From NCBI GenBank assembly GCA_022763105.1, contig JALEGK010000075.1, positions 1 to 57,422 on the forward strand: a stretch of 57,422 nt of DNA, read 5' to 3'. This DNA is from Rickettsiales bacterium. GTDB taxonomy: Bacteria; Pseudomonadota; Alphaproteobacteria; Rickettsiales; UBA3002. A program made the position numbers and the translations under genes. The notes under the pieces were generated by a model. It was not told the DNA's origin, did no database searches, and was given only the letters and a program-made list of their open reading frames with translations. Position 1 is the stretch's first letter; every line of letters starts with the position of its first letter. Below are positions 33,853 to 43,345 of the stretch, piece after piece.

Positions 33853-35488
33853 AGCCGAAAGCATCTATAACCAGTTGCTTCAGAACTATCCGCATGATCC
33901 GGATGTTCGATTTCTCAAAGGCACGGTGCTGATTCGTCAGCAGCGCTTTAAGGAATCGTTGCCCTTATTGAAATTCAGTTACGAGGTCGACAAGTCGCAC
34001 CCGAACTACGGTAATATGTACGGGGTTGCCTTAAGCAAGACCGAGCAGGTCGATGATGCGCTTCAGGTATTCAGTGAAACCTTTGCACTGAATTCAAAAA
34101 ACACCAAAGCAATGAGTAATTGCATCGAGCTGGCGCTTAAAGAAAAGCGTTTTGAGTTTGCGGAAAAGTTCTTAGACCCATTTATGCAGCAATTTGAAAA
34201 CAACGCAGATCTGCGTTGGTTATACGCGCAGGCTATCGTTGGGCAGACACGCTACGAAGAAGCGATTCCTCATATGCAATATGTCATGGACCATCACCCC
34301 AAAATCCATGAAGAAATGCTGAATTTCTATGCGGCATGTTGTTTAAGCACCTATGATCGCACCTTGTATGACACGCTCATGCAAACCATGGAACGTCTGA
34401 AGGTAAAACACCCAAAACAGAGTAAAATCTGGAATCAGATTTCGGCAGCCTATGCTATGATTGGCGACTATGGGTCGGCGATTAAAACCGTAGAGGATAG
34501 TCAGGCACGTTTCGGCAAGAATCTGGAAAATATGCTAGAGCATGGCGTGTTCTCACTCACACATACCAATCTAGAAGAAGGGTTTGATGGATATCGCGCA
34601 CAGCATTCTTTAGCGCGCAACTTGCGTGCTAATGTATGGCTTCCTGCCGTTTTTTGGCGAGGACAAGACCTTAAAGGCAAAAAGATTTTCATCAGCACAG
34701 AGCAAGGTGTAGGTGATTTTGTCATGTGGGCGGGGCTCGTGCCATATCTGGTTGAGCAGGGCGCTGAAGTGCATTTGGGCGCGCCGCCCGTCATCCAAGA
34801 TTTGGTTCGCAGAGCATTCCCTAATATGAAGGTCATGTCTGTAACCTATACATTATCTGATGATATTCTGGATGCAGGCTATGATTACTACTGTAAAATG
34901 AGTGATCTAATGGAGTATGTGCTTCCACATTTCTCTCCATCTTCACGCCCATCATTCCTGAAAACAGATGAAGATGTGGTCGCGAAACGACGAGAGAAAT
35001 ACTTAGCGGCACATGGTGCTAAAAGGTTGATTGGTATTTCATGGCATACGGTGAATAGCCAGACAGGATACCGTCGCCGTATCTCTCTCGATAAATGGAA
35101 AGATCTCTTCAAGCTTCACAAAGACACGCAGTTTGTATCGTTACAATATGATGGCCGTGAGGACGAGCTTGCTGAAATCAATAAAGTGCTCGACATTCCG
35201 ATCATCCACGACCCTGAAGTGAAATCACGCGATGATATTCTGGATTGGGGTAATCAGATTGCAGCGATGGATGAGGTCATCACTATCCAGAATGCAACCG
35301 CCCATATGGGTGGGGGGCTTGGTGTTCCAACCACTTTATTGCTGTCATCTTATGGCTGCTGGCGTTGGGGAACATTGGACACCAATAAATGGTACCAAAG
35401 CGTTAATATCTATAGGCAACAGCCTTTTGAGAGCTGGGATAAGGTAATGGCACGCCTAGTAGAGGATCGTAAAGGAGGTGAATCATGA
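33779..35488 (+). CDS. TPR-glycosyltransferase paralog 1
   Basis: 569 aa from the ATG at 33779, chosen because GAGGAG lies 6 nt before it; an in-frame GTG at 33773 falls at the ribosome-binding site. The N-terminal third holds TPRs, starting ATIQQAMQLQGQGKLTEAESIY. From about residue 285 a GT-B-type domain follows: WLPAVFWRGQDLKGKKIFISTEQG, then GVGDFVMWAGLVPYL, then KRLIGISWHT, QFVSLQYDGREDE and a closing DEVITIQNATAHMGGGLG. This is the TPR plus GT9/OGT-like architecture known from protein and surface glycosylation loci. The protein is cytosolic. It is translationally coupled (ATGA) to paralog 2. Confidence 0.85.
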   Translation: MLAIQEQQATIQQAMQLQGQGKLTEAESIYNQLLQNYPHDPDVRFLKGTVLIRQQRFKESLPLLKFSYEVDKSHPNYGNMYGVALSKTEQVDDALQVFSETFALNSKNTKAMSNCIELALKEKRFEFAEKFLDPFMQQFENNADLRWLYAQAIVGQTRYEEAIPHMQYVMDHHPKIHEEMLNFYAACCLSTYDRTLYDTLMQTMERLKVKHPKQSKIWNQISAAYAMIGDYGSAIKTVEDSQARFGKNLENMLEHGVFSLTHTNLEEGFDGYRAQHSLARNLRANVWLPAVFWRGQDLKGKKIFISTEQGVGDFVMWAGLVPYLVEQGAEVHLGAPPVIQDLVRRAFPNMKVMSVTYTLSDDILDAGYDYYCKMSDLMEYVLPHFSPSSRPSFLKTDEDVVAKRREKYLAAHGAKRLIGISWHTVNSQTGYRRRISLDKWKDLFKLHKDTQFVSLQYDGREDELAEINKVLDIPIIHDPEVKSRDDILDWGNQIAAMDEVITIQNATAHMGGGLGVPTTLLLSSYGCWRWGTLDTNKWYQSVNIYRQQPFESWDKVMARLVEDRKGGES

Positions 35489-37227
35489 ACACATTTACGA
35501 TAGGTGCACCGATGCAGCCGGAACCGGCCGCGACTCCTCAAGCGGATATTCAAATGGCAATGCAGTTACAGAATCAAGGCCGTTTAGATGAAGCCCAGGC
35601 AGCCTATACAACACTCATGCAACTGCAGCCGCACAATGCCGATTTAAGTTATCTTATGGGTGCGGTGTTGATGCAAAAAGAACAATTGTTAGAAGCGGTG
35701 CACTACCTAAAAACGGCGTATCAGTCTGACAAAATGCATAAGCATTATGCAAATCTCTATGCAACAGCGCTTTTGCGCTCCGACAAGCAAGATGAGGCAT
35801 TTGGTGTCTTCGCAGAAGCTTTGACCTACGCGCCGAATAATCAAAACCTGCTACAGAATTTTGTCCGCGAAGCCTTTGCTAATAATCGTCACGATTTGGC
35901 TGAACAGGTGCTTGGTCGTATTGTCGAAAATTCAGTGGGAAATAACAGTATCCGTTGGGTATATGCGCAATGCTGCTCACGTGTTGGGAAATACCAAGAA
36001 GCCTATGAGCATATTCATCATATTCTAACGGCCACCAATGGAATACCAACAGAACAGATGATAAGAGAATATTCCGTTTCAGCGCTGTGTCTAAACGACG
36101 AAACGGTTTTCAACGAGGCGTTGGATGTGCTGAAAGGACTCAAGGGGCACTCAAAAGCGGTAAAAGAAATCTGGCAGATGCGTTCTTTAATGTTCATGCA
36201 TGGTCACCGTTTCCATGAAGCGGTCTCAGAGCTGGATGAGCTAAGCACTCTTTCTAAGCGTACCTTGCAGACCGATGCCGAAAAGGGCATGTGCTTGTTG
36301 ACTAAGACCAACCTCGTAGAAGGGTTTGAACTTTTCAATGCTCAGCAAAACATTCTGAAATATTGCAAAGCAGACTTCTTCGTACCTGCTCCACGCTGGA
36401 AAGGTGAGTCGCTCAAAGATAAGCGCATCATGATTGGTACAGAGCATGGTGTCGGTGGTGTGATCATGTGGCTTGGCTTACTGCCTCATTTGTTAGAGCA
36501 GGGAGCACAGGTATCGCTAGCGATCCTAGAAAAACTACACCCACTCATTGCCCGCTCATTCCCAGAAGTAAAACTTTATGGGCCAGAAGATGTGATCAAT
36601 AACGATGATTTCTTCGATGAAGAGTTTGATTATCATTGTCCGATTAGCGAATTGATGACGCAATGCCTCAAAGATTACACGCCGGCTGAGCACGAGCCGT
36701 ATCTGAAGGCGGATGAGAAAAAAACCAAAGCACTCCGTAAGAAATACTTAGCAGCTAATAAGGCGAAAAAGCTGATTGGTATTTCTTGGTCTACCGAAAA
36801 TGAAAACAGCGCCTATCGTCGTAATATTGATCTGGAAACCTGGCTTCCTCTGCTGCAAAACGATGAAGAAGTGCAATTCGTCTCGCTGCAATATGATAAG
36901 CGCGAAGCTGAGGTCGAAGCGATTAATGCAAAACTCTCGCGCCCTATTATCTTCGATGAAGAGCAAGATCCTAAAACTGACGTCGATGTTTGGTCTGCAC
37001 AGATTGCGGCGATGGATGAAGTCATCACCATTCAAAATACCACCGCACATATTGCCGGAGCGCTTGGCATTCCGACCACGCTGCTATTGTCGTCGTATGG
37101 CTGCTGGAGATGGGGCCACAGCGGAGACAATAAATGGTATGCAAGCGTAGATATTGCGCGCCAGCAACCGTTTGAGGGCTGGAACAGAGTCATGAAACGA
37201 TTGCTTGGCAAAAGAAAAGAAAGCTAA
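35485..37227 (+). CDS. TPR-glycosyltransferase paralog 2
   Basis: 580 aa, same architecture as paralog 1. A longer N-terminal lead (MNTFTIGAPMQPEPAATPQ) precedes the TPR opening DIQMAMQLQNQGRLDEAQAAY. The GT-B half begins at FFVPAPRWKGESLKDKRI (~290), and KKLIGISWSTENE and DEVITIQNTTAHIAGALG close the nucleotide-sugar side. In the EQGVGD loop this copy reads EHGVGG, unlike its three sisters, a change at an otherwise invariant Asp that may alter activity. AAAGGAGG precedes the ATG. Its stop is followed 3 nt later by the ATG of paralog 3. Confidence 0.85.
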   Translation: MNTFTIGAPMQPEPAATPQADIQMAMQLQNQGRLDEAQAAYTTLMQLQPHNADLSYLMGAVLMQKEQLLEAVHYLKTAYQSDKMHKHYANLYATALLRSDKQDEAFGVFAEALTYAPNNQNLLQNFVREAFANNRHDLAEQVLGRIVENSVGNNSIRWVYAQCCSRVGKYQEAYEHIHHILTATNGIPTEQMIREYSVSALCLNDETVFNEALDVLKGLKGHSKAVKEIWQMRSLMFMHGHRFHEAVSELDELSTLSKRTLQTDAEKGMCLLTKTNLVEGFELFNAQQNILKYCKADFFVPAPRWKGESLKDKRIMIGTEHGVGGVIMWLGLLPHLLEQGAQVSLAILEKLHPLIARSFPEVKLYGPEDVINNDDFFDEEFDYHCPISELMTQCLKDYTPAEHEPYLKADEKKTKALRKKYLAANKAKKLIGISWSTENENSAYRRNIDLETWLPLLQNDEEVQFVSLQYDKREAEVEAINAKLSRPIIFDEEQDPKTDVDVWSAQIAAMDEVITIQNTTAHIAGALGIPTTLLLSSYGCWRWGHSGDNKWYASVDIARQQPFEGWNRVMKRLLGKRKES

Positions 37228-37230
37228 CAC

Positions 37231-38937
37231 ATGACTATGGCGGCACAGGGTACTCCCACCATTCAGCAGGCAATGCAATTGCATGGGCAGGGCCGTCTTG
37301 ATGACGCGCAACGTATCTATCAACTTTACCTAGACGCCCAGCCAGATAATGGTGATCTGAATTATCTGATGGGGTCTGTGTTGTTACAAAAGCAGCAAAA
37401 TGATGATGCATTGGGCTATTTCGAGCGCTGTAATGAGTTAGATGCAACCAATGCGAATTATTCAAACACATTGGCAAACCTACTGGTGGGTAAAGGCGAG
37501 ATAGATCGCGCACTGAACATTTTATCCAAATCATTCAAAGCCAATCCTCAGAACATGAAGCTGCTAGCCACTTTCGCAACCATTGCAGAACAGCATGACC
37601 GTTATGCCAAGGTAGAAACGCTGCTGCGTTCAATGTCTGATAAGATTGCGCATACCGTAGAGTATGTTCACCTGATGGCTTATAGCTGCTTCGATCAGGG
37701 CAAGTATGCACAGGCAATTCGCTTCTATGATGAGCTGGTCACTAAACATAAGCGCATCATGCAAGAAGTCATTGTTGGCTATGCGCGCTCGGTTATTCTC
37801 ACGCGCTCCAAAGAATTCTTTGACCAATATATCGCATTTGCCAACACCATTCCCGCGACCGACCCAATCTATAAAGAACTGATGCAGCAATTACAGGTCA
37901 TGTATGCGGCAATTGGAGATTACGATAAGGCGCGTGATTGTATTATACAGGCAATCGAGAAAACCAAACCCACGCTCGATCTAATCTTTGATCGTTCATT
38001 GATGGAACTAACGCGCAGCAACTTAACTGAAGGCTTTGCAGATTTCCGTATTGGTCAGATGAACCCTAAATGCATGGAACCGAATATATTTGTGCCGGCA
38101 CCGCGCTGGCGTGGCGAAGATATTAAAGGCAAAAGATTGTTCATTGGCCTAGAACAAGGGGTTGGTGATCTCATTATGTGGGCTGGCTTACTGCCATATC
38201 TTCAGCAGCAGAAGGTTGACATCACCCTCACCACCTATCCGAAAATGAAAGCGCTAATGGAGCGCTCATTCCCTGATATCCGCATTCTCGAATGGGAAAA
38301 AACATTGCCAGATGAACTGATGGAGACGGGCTTTGACTATCACTGCCTTATGGGGGATCTGATGGAATATTGCCTGCAACAGCATGAGCCATCTCAGCAT
38401 GCTCCAGTCCTGAAGGTGGATGATGTGAAAGCACAAGCGCTTCGCACGAAATATCTGAATGAAAACGGTGCGAAGAAACTCATTGGTATCTCGTGGGCTA
38501 CTCAGCGCAACGGCAATCACTATCTGCGCAATATCGATCTGAAAACATGGTTGCCGCTACTAAAAGCAAATCCAGATGCGCAATTTGTCTCACTGCAATA
38601 CGACAAGCGGCTGGAAGATGTAGAAGCCATCAACGAGCAGCTTGATCGTCCAATCATTCATGATGACACAATTGATTCATTCGAAGATATAGATGCTTGG
38701 GCAACACAAATTGAAGCGATGGATGAAGTCATCACCATTCAAAACGCAACCGCCCACCTAGGTGGCGCGATAGGTAAGCCAACCACATTGCTGCTATCGT
38801 CATACAGTTGCTGGCGTTGGGGAACACAAGAATCAAACCGTTGGTATAAAAGCGTCGACATCATGCGTCAGACTCCATTCGAAGAATGGTCGAGCGTCTT
38901 TAAACGTTTGCTTAAAAAGCGCGAGGCCGCATCATGA
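37231..38937 (+). CDS. TPR-glycosyltransferase paralog 3
   Basis: 568 aa. The TPR region opens PTIQQAMQLHGQGRLDDAQRIY, and the central segment FVPAPRWRGEDIKGKRLF is followed by the intact EQGVGDLIMWAGLLPYL loop. The C-terminal part has KKLIGISWATQ, QFVSLQYDKRLED and DEVITIQNATAHLGGAIG, with SCWRWG near the end as in the other copies. Two start codons are possible, 37231 and 37237. It overlaps paralog 4 by 4 nt. Conservation of the GT motifs argues that the copy is functional; the divergent TPRs suggest a different acceptor. Confidence 0.85.
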   Translation: MTMAAQGTPTIQQAMQLHGQGRLDDAQRIYQLYLDAQPDNGDLNYLMGSVLLQKQQNDDALGYFERCNELDATNANYSNTLANLLVGKGEIDRALNILSKSFKANPQNMKLLATFATIAEQHDRYAKVETLLRSMSDKIAHTVEYVHLMAYSCFDQGKYAQAIRFYDELVTKHKRIMQEVIVGYARSVILTRSKEFFDQYIAFANTIPATDPIYKELMQQLQVMYAAIGDYDKARDCIIQAIEKTKPTLDLIFDRSLMELTRSNLTEGFADFRIGQMNPKCMEPNIFVPAPRWRGEDIKGKRLFIGLEQGVGDLIMWAGLLPYLQQQKVDITLTTYPKMKALMERSFPDIRILEWEKTLPDELMETGFDYHCLMGDLMEYCLQQHEPSQHAPVLKVDDVKAQALRTKYLNENGAKKLIGISWATQRNGNHYLRNIDLKTWLPLLKANPDAQFVSLQYDKRLEDVEAINEQLDRPIIHDDTIDSFEDIDAWATQIEAMDEVITIQNATAHLGGAIGKPTTLLLSSYSCWRWGTQESNRWYKSVDIMRQTPFEEWSSVFKRLLKKREAAS

Positions 38938-40655
38938 TGCACCAAATCTCAACACCGCAGCAGCCAACCGTGCCAACGATTCAACAAGCCATGCAGTTAC
39001 AAGGGCAGGGGCGTTTTGATGAGGCTGAGCAAATCTATAGCCATTACCTCACACAAACTCCCGAACACCCAGATGTAAACTACCTCATGGGCGCGGTGCT
39101 AATGCAAAAAGAGCAGCTAGATAATGCACTGCCATACCTAGAATCGGCACATCAGACGAATCCATCGCATGTTGAGTATACCAATTTGCTCGCTTCGGCA
39201 TTATCATCACGCCAAGAGGTTGATCGTGCGCTCACGATCCTTGCAGAAGCGTTTAACAGCAATCCGAATGCGACCAAGCTGTTTAACCACTACATTCAAA
39301 TCGCCCAGAAGAACGAACGCTTCGATAAAATGGAAGCATTTCTACTAGCGCATAAAGCCCGCATCGAGCATGGGCCAGAATATGCCCGTTTTATGGGAAT
39401 GGCGGCGTTTGGTCAGCATAAATACATGGAAGCGTGCGAGCATTTTCACAACGTGCTAACAAAGCATAAACTGCTCAATAATTTTTCAATCGTCAGCTAT
39501 GGTCAATCGGTTATCTTGTCGCGTAGCCCTGAGAAATACGAAGAATTCATCGCCTTCTGCGAGGCGTTTGATACGAACAGCGAGCATTACGAGCGCTTAC
39601 TAGAGCAACGTGCGTTCGTAGAGGCAGCTGTCGGCCATTATGAAGAAGCGATTAAACAAACGCAGCGTAGCATTGAACATTTCAAGCCATCATTGGAAAG
39701 CTTGTTCATTCTTGGCACCTACGAGCTGCGCGAGAGCAATCTGACCGATGGGTTTGATCATTTCCGCTTAGGGCAAGTGCTGCCTGATACCATGCGTGCG
39801 CAAATCTTTGTGCCTTGCCCGCGTTGGCGCGGTGAATCGCTGAAAGACAAAAAACTGATGATCCATACCGAGCAAGGGGTGGGGGATATCGCCATGTGGT
39901 CCAGCTTGATATCTGGTGCGCTTGATGAAGGTGCAGAGATTACTTTCTCCGCCTATCCAAAAATGAAGGCGCTAATGCAGCGTTCATTCCCAAATATCAA
40001 AGTGGTCACGCATTCCGACACTCTATCAAAAGAGCTCTTCGATGAAGATTTCGATTACTACACGCCAATCGGTAACCTCACCGATTATCGCTTGGAGCAA
40101 TATAAACCGGCCACATGCCCACATCATTTAAAAGCGGATGCAGAGAAAGCGGCGCACTATCGCCAGACCTATCTGGAGCAATCCGGCGGCGCTAAAAAGC
40201 TGATCGGTATTTCATGGGCCACCAAGCGCGTAGGCAATGGGTTTGTTCGCAATATTCCGCTGGAATGGTTCAAGCCGCTGTTAGCGCTGGATGAAGATGT
40301 GCAATTCGTATCGCTACAATATGATTGGCGTGAAGATGAGTTGAAGCGTGTGAACACACAACTCAAACGCCCCATCATTTTCGATAAAAGCGTACAATCA
40401 TTTGATGATACCGATGACTGGGCCGCGCAAATCGCTGCGATGGATGAAATCATCACCGTACAAAATGCCGCAGCTCATATGGGCGGCAGCTTAGGCATTC
40501 CAACGACCTTGCTACTATCATCCTTTGGGTGTTGGCGCTGGGGAACAGAAGAAAAGAATAAATGGTACGCATCGGTGGATGTATTCCGCCAAGCACCGTT
40601 TGAAACCTGGCAGAGTGTAATCTCTCGCCTTATTGATCAACGCAAACCACGGTAA
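38934..40655 (+). CDS. TPR-glycosyltransferase paralog 4
   Basis: 573 aa, last of the four tandem copies. It has the shared TPR opening PTIQQAMQLQGQGRFDEAEQIY, the central FVPCPRWRGESLKDKKLM, the EQGVGDIAMWSSLI loop, KKLIGISWATKRVG, QFVSLQYDWREDE and DEIITVQNAAAHMGGSLG. The start is one of two consecutive ATGs (38934 or 38937). All four copies keep the same length and motif order, so the array arose by serial duplication and was retained. The methyltransferase gene follows after 17 bp. Confidence 0.85.
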   Translation: MMHQISTPQQPTVPTIQQAMQLQGQGRFDEAEQIYSHYLTQTPEHPDVNYLMGAVLMQKEQLDNALPYLESAHQTNPSHVEYTNLLASALSSRQEVDRALTILAEAFNSNPNATKLFNHYIQIAQKNERFDKMEAFLLAHKARIEHGPEYARFMGMAAFGQHKYMEACEHFHNVLTKHKLLNNFSIVSYGQSVILSRSPEKYEEFIAFCEAFDTNSEHYERLLEQRAFVEAAVGHYEEAIKQTQRSIEHFKPSLESLFILGTYELRESNLTDGFDHFRLGQVLPDTMRAQIFVPCPRWRGESLKDKKLMIHTEQGVGDIAMWSSLISGALDEGAEITFSAYPKMKALMQRSFPNIKVVTHSDTLSKELFDEDFDYYTPIGNLTDYRLEQYKPATCPHHLKADAEKAAHYRQTYLEQSGGAKKLIGISWATKRVGNGFVRNIPLEWFKPLLALDEDVQFVSLQYDWREDELKRVNTQLKRPIIFDKSVQSFDDTDDWAAQIAAMDEIITVQNAAAHMGGSLGIPTTLLLSSFGCWRWGTEEKNKWYASVDVFRQAPFETWQSVISRLIDQRKPR

Positions 40656-40672
40656 ATGAAAAGGAGAGCATC

Positions 40673-41314
40673 ATGTACCCGTATAGCAGAGAAAACCCAA
40701 GCCCGCGCTTTACTGAGTTGTTGGCAATGTATGAAACCATGCACCAAGAAGGTGATACGCATAATGAGATTGCGGCGGAAGATACCTTCAAGGGCATCAG
40801 CCTAGCGCCGCAGCTAACCCGCATCAAAGAATGCTGCGTCAAGCATGATTGTAAAACCCTAACCGATTACGGGTGCGGTAAAGCACTTGCTTATCAAGTA
40901 TCGCCTATCAATATTCCGGGTGCGGGCATGCAGCCATCGGTGAAAGAGTATCTAGGGCTTGAAGGCATCACCCTATACGATCCGGGCTACGAGCCATATG
41001 CCGAATTCCCAAAAGTAAAATCGGACATTGTCGTCTGCACCGACGTGCTAGAGCATTGCCCAGAAGATGATGCGCTTTGGATTGCCCGCGAGATTATGTC
41101 GCTGGCGAATAAATGCGTATTCTTCAACATTGCCTGTTATCCGGCAGCGAAGTTTTTGCCAAATGGCGAGAATGCGCATTGCACGATCAAGCCAGAGCAT
41201 TGGTGGCAATCGATGCTGAATTATGCAAATCGCGATTTCCCAGATATTCGTTGGTACGCATGGTTAGATGTGCCGGATGAAGAGAATAATCAGATGAAAG
41301 CGGTTAGCATTTAG
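40673..41314 (+). CDS. Class I SAM-dependent methyltransferase-like protein
   Basis: 213 aa. The SAM-binding motif I appears as LTDYGCGKALAY (~64-75), and motif III/IV as DIVVCTDVLEHCPEDD (~120-135), both typical of small class I methyltransferases. Between them an insertion (NIPGAGMQPSVKEYLGL) replaces the usual short loop. The C-terminus is rich in Trp and Asn. AAGGAGAG sits 5-6 nt before the ATG. It is the last gene of the TPR-glycosyltransferase operon, so methylation of the same glycan is the simplest guess. The convergent 195-aa gene ends 4 nt away. Confidence 0.78.
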   Translation: MYPYSRENPSPRFTELLAMYETMHQEGDTHNEIAAEDTFKGISLAPQLTRIKECCVKHDCKTLTDYGCGKALAYQVSPINIPGAGMQPSVKEYLGLEGITLYDPGYEPYAEFPKVKSDIVVCTDVLEHCPEDDALWIAREIMSLANKCVFFNIACYPAAKFLPNGENAHCTIKPEHWWQSMLNYANRDFPDIRWYAWLDVPDEENNQMKAVSI

Positions 41315-41318
41315 GTGG

Positions 41319-41906
41319 CTAGTCGAGCTGAACACCTTTGCGTTCTTCGACTGTGCCGCTGCTAGATAGTCCACCACCCAACTGAGTTGGAGGTGTGCCT
41401 TGTGCCAGCTCTCCATTGGCGCAGGCTTGCATCGCTTCTTTCATCAAACTCAAATCAGGTTTTTCAAATAAGCCATTATGGGGTGGGGTTTTCGCATCGT
41501 GGTATTTAACAATACGTTCTCCGGCAGGCCCCTCTACATGGTAAGAGGTGCGCATCGCCGAACCTTCTGGTGCATGTCGCTCGAAGTAATCGGTAACAGC
41601 TGCGCGATTGCCGGTACAAAATAGCGTATGGCTGGTTCGACCAGACTCATTCAAAAGCGTCGTTAATTCTTCCGATTCAAGCTCTTTTTGTGAAGGGAAG
41701 TCGATCACCATCATCTTGGCATTTTTGGCAATGGCTTGCGCTTCAGGGTGGTCTACCAAATCAAACACATCCATCATGACGACCTGGTTTTTATCCAGTG
41801 ATAGGGCTGCACCCTCTAACAACATTTGCGTTGTAGGGTCATGATAGACGCAGATAATCTGGTCTTTTGCCGCTTCAGCCGTAGTAGTGTTTTTGAACAT
41901 AGACAT
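41319..41906 (-). CDS. 195-aa hypothetical protein
   Basis: Family not recognised. I start at the ATG at 41906 (MSMFKNTTTAEA), which has AGAAGAGAG just upstream; an earlier in-frame ATG at 41927 has no ribosome-binding site. Residues 15-110 alternate hydrophobic strands and helices (DQIICVYHDP, NQVVMMDVFDLV, KMMVIDFPS, HTLFCTGNRAAV), like a small Rossmann- or receiver-like fold, but without the acidic pocket of a response regulator. The C-terminal 60 residues are Gly/Ser/Pro-rich and probably disordered. The protein is cytosolic. It may be cotranscribed with the 326-aa gene upstream (54-bp gap). Confidence 0.7.
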   Translation of the reverse strand: MSMFKNTTTAEAAKDQIICVYHDPTTQMLLEGAALSLDKNQVVMMDVFDLVDHPEAQAIAKNAKMMVIDFPSQKELESEELTTLLNESGRTSHTLFCTGNRAAVTDYFERHAPEGSAMRTSYHVEGPAGERIVKYHDAKTPPHNGLFEKPDLSLMKEAMQACANGELAQGTPPTQLGGGLSSSGTVEERKGVQLD

Positions 41907-41960
41907 ACTCTCTTCTGCCTTAAGCATGCCTAAAAGAGCTTAAAAAATGATTAAATGCCT

Positions 41961-42941
41961 CTATCCCGTCACATTTTCGCGTTTGTCACGGCCAAATAAG
42001 GATGAAATATCAAAGATTTTAGCGGGTTTCTTATCTTCGTGTTTAAGCGATTTATAATGCAGATAATGATTGGTCAATTTCTGCATCGATTGCTGAAGAT
42101 TCTCTTTAATCTGATGGGCTTCTTCGGCTGCCGCTGCGTAATTCATGCTACGATTGGTCACGCCATCCAGCACATTTATCAGCGCCTCCTGCGCACTGCG
42201 CACCTCATCATTCATGCGAGAAGAGCGTGAGGTTGATGCGTCTTCCATCTGATCCAATAACGCTAACTCTTCCTGATGAGGAGGGATAGACGGGATATCG
42301 CATTCTTTGAGTGCAGAGCGCAGTTGTAGAAATCCATTATTATTGAGCGGCGAACCACCATTTTGACGTGCCGCGTGATAGCGCTTAAACAGCACCGGAT
42401 CACGAAGCAAGACTTCGTCAAAGATCATACCCATCATGCGAGAATCGACCACATGCGGGTGTGTTTTTGGCTTTTTGGCTTGTGCCACTTTCGATTTTAA
42501 TTGTCTGCGAGCCGTCTCAACATCATTGAGGCTTGAATGTTCGTCCAGTAAAACGCCAAGGACGTGGCGTGCAAAATAACGCAGATTGTTGCGTGCCTTT
42601 GCCATGGTCATCACATCGTCAGCTCTGCCCGTATTCGGGTTCAGAATTTTATCATCCAGCAAATCTTCATAGGCGCGCACCAACACATCGCGCTCACACA
42701 TGCGCAGCATATTTTCGTTATGCTCTTCAAACCACCAGCAGAAGGCAGGGTCGAATACATCTTCGCGGTAGATAACGCCATTCTCAATCACAATGCCCTC
42801 AGACAAATGACGGCTGAGTTGCTCGATCTGGTTCAACGCCTCCGCGCGCACCAAAAGTCCTTTTTCCACGTGAATGAGTGTCCGAACATTCTGGACAAAT
42901 TGTTCGCGATAAAACGCGATAATACCTGAGCGAATCTCCAT
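41961..42941 (-). CDS. 326-aa hypothetical helical protein
   Basis: No recognised family. The longer frame starts at 43061, but that ATG precedes the likely promoter -10 at 43026-43021; the ATG at 42941 (MEIRSGIIAFYREQF) has AGGT 6 nt upstream and is preferred. The protein is helical and charged throughout, with a Trp-rich patch (FDPAFCWWFEEHNENML) near residue 70, a Lys-rich linker (KSKVAQAKKPKTHPH) near 165 and a long coiled-coil-like segment toward the C-terminus (residues 245-300). No signal peptide or membrane span. It heads a minus-strand pair with the 195-aa gene. Confidence 0.72.
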   Translation of the reverse strand: MEIRSGIIAFYREQFVQNVRTLIHVEKGLLVRAEALNQIEQLSRHLSEGIVIENGVIYREDVFDPAFCWWFEEHNENMLRMCERDVLVRAYEDLLDDKILNPNTGRADDVMTMAKARNNLRYFARHVLGVLLDEHSSLNDVETARRQLKSKVAQAKKPKTHPHVVDSRMMGMIFDEVLLRDPVLFKRYHAARQNGGSPLNNNGFLQLRSALKECDIPSIPPHQEELALLDQMEDASTSRSSRMNDEVRSAQEALINVLDGVTNRSMNYAAAAEEAHQIKENLQQSMQKLTNHYLHYKSLKHEDKKPAKIFDISSLFGRDKRENVTG

Positions 42942-43020
42942 TGCTACCTGCACCGTTAGATTAGACGGAATAAGTAAGCTGCTACATGCACTTACCAGTA
43001 TTTCTACATTACCTTCAACC

Positions 43021-43048
43021 AGTATAGCACAGACGCCTAAAATGTCGA
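43021..43048 (-). promoter_or_regulatory. Promoter of the 326-aa gene
   Basis: Minus strand TCGACA (43048-43043), 16-nt spacer, TATACT (43026-43021). This supports starting the gene at 42941 rather than 43061. Confidence 0.5.
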
Positions 43049-43277
43049 AACGATTCCACATTCACTGTGATGACAAATCAACAAAATCATTAAAAAATAT
43101 TGGGTTGAGGGCTAAAGCTAAGGCGGCGATAAAGATTGCTCTTGGTTGTTGTCGAGAAGAACAATATGACCGTGGTTATTCTACATCAGTTTCCATGTTG
43201 CAGTTATTAACAATCATGCCTTCAATTTTATTAAAAAACGAGCGGTTTATTGATATTAAATCATATATAACAGTTGT

Positions 43278-43323
43278 TTGTGTTTCATTCGGCGATTGTT
43301 GTATAAGTAAATAAATTAACCAT
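43278..43323 (+). promoter_or_regulatory. Promoter candidate with TTAACCAT half-site
   Basis: TTGTGT (43278-43283), 18-nt spacer, TATAAG (43302-43307). The 8-mer TTAACCAT, a CtrA half-site, lies at 43316-43323 but has no partner TTAA 7 nt away. It precedes the 186-aa gene. Confidence 0.35.
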
Positions 43324-43345
43324 TGATTGGGTGTTTGTTGCTAAA

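Noticed and set aside
43060..43085. TTGTCAT before the 326-aa gene as a Pho box
   Set aside because: Only one good unit; the promoter there has a good -35 (TCGACA) of its own.
43042..43314. 90-aa plus-strand frame MSKRFHIHCDDK...
   Set aside because: It has no ribosome-binding site, lies in AT-rich intergenic DNA covering two promoters, and has poor protein character.
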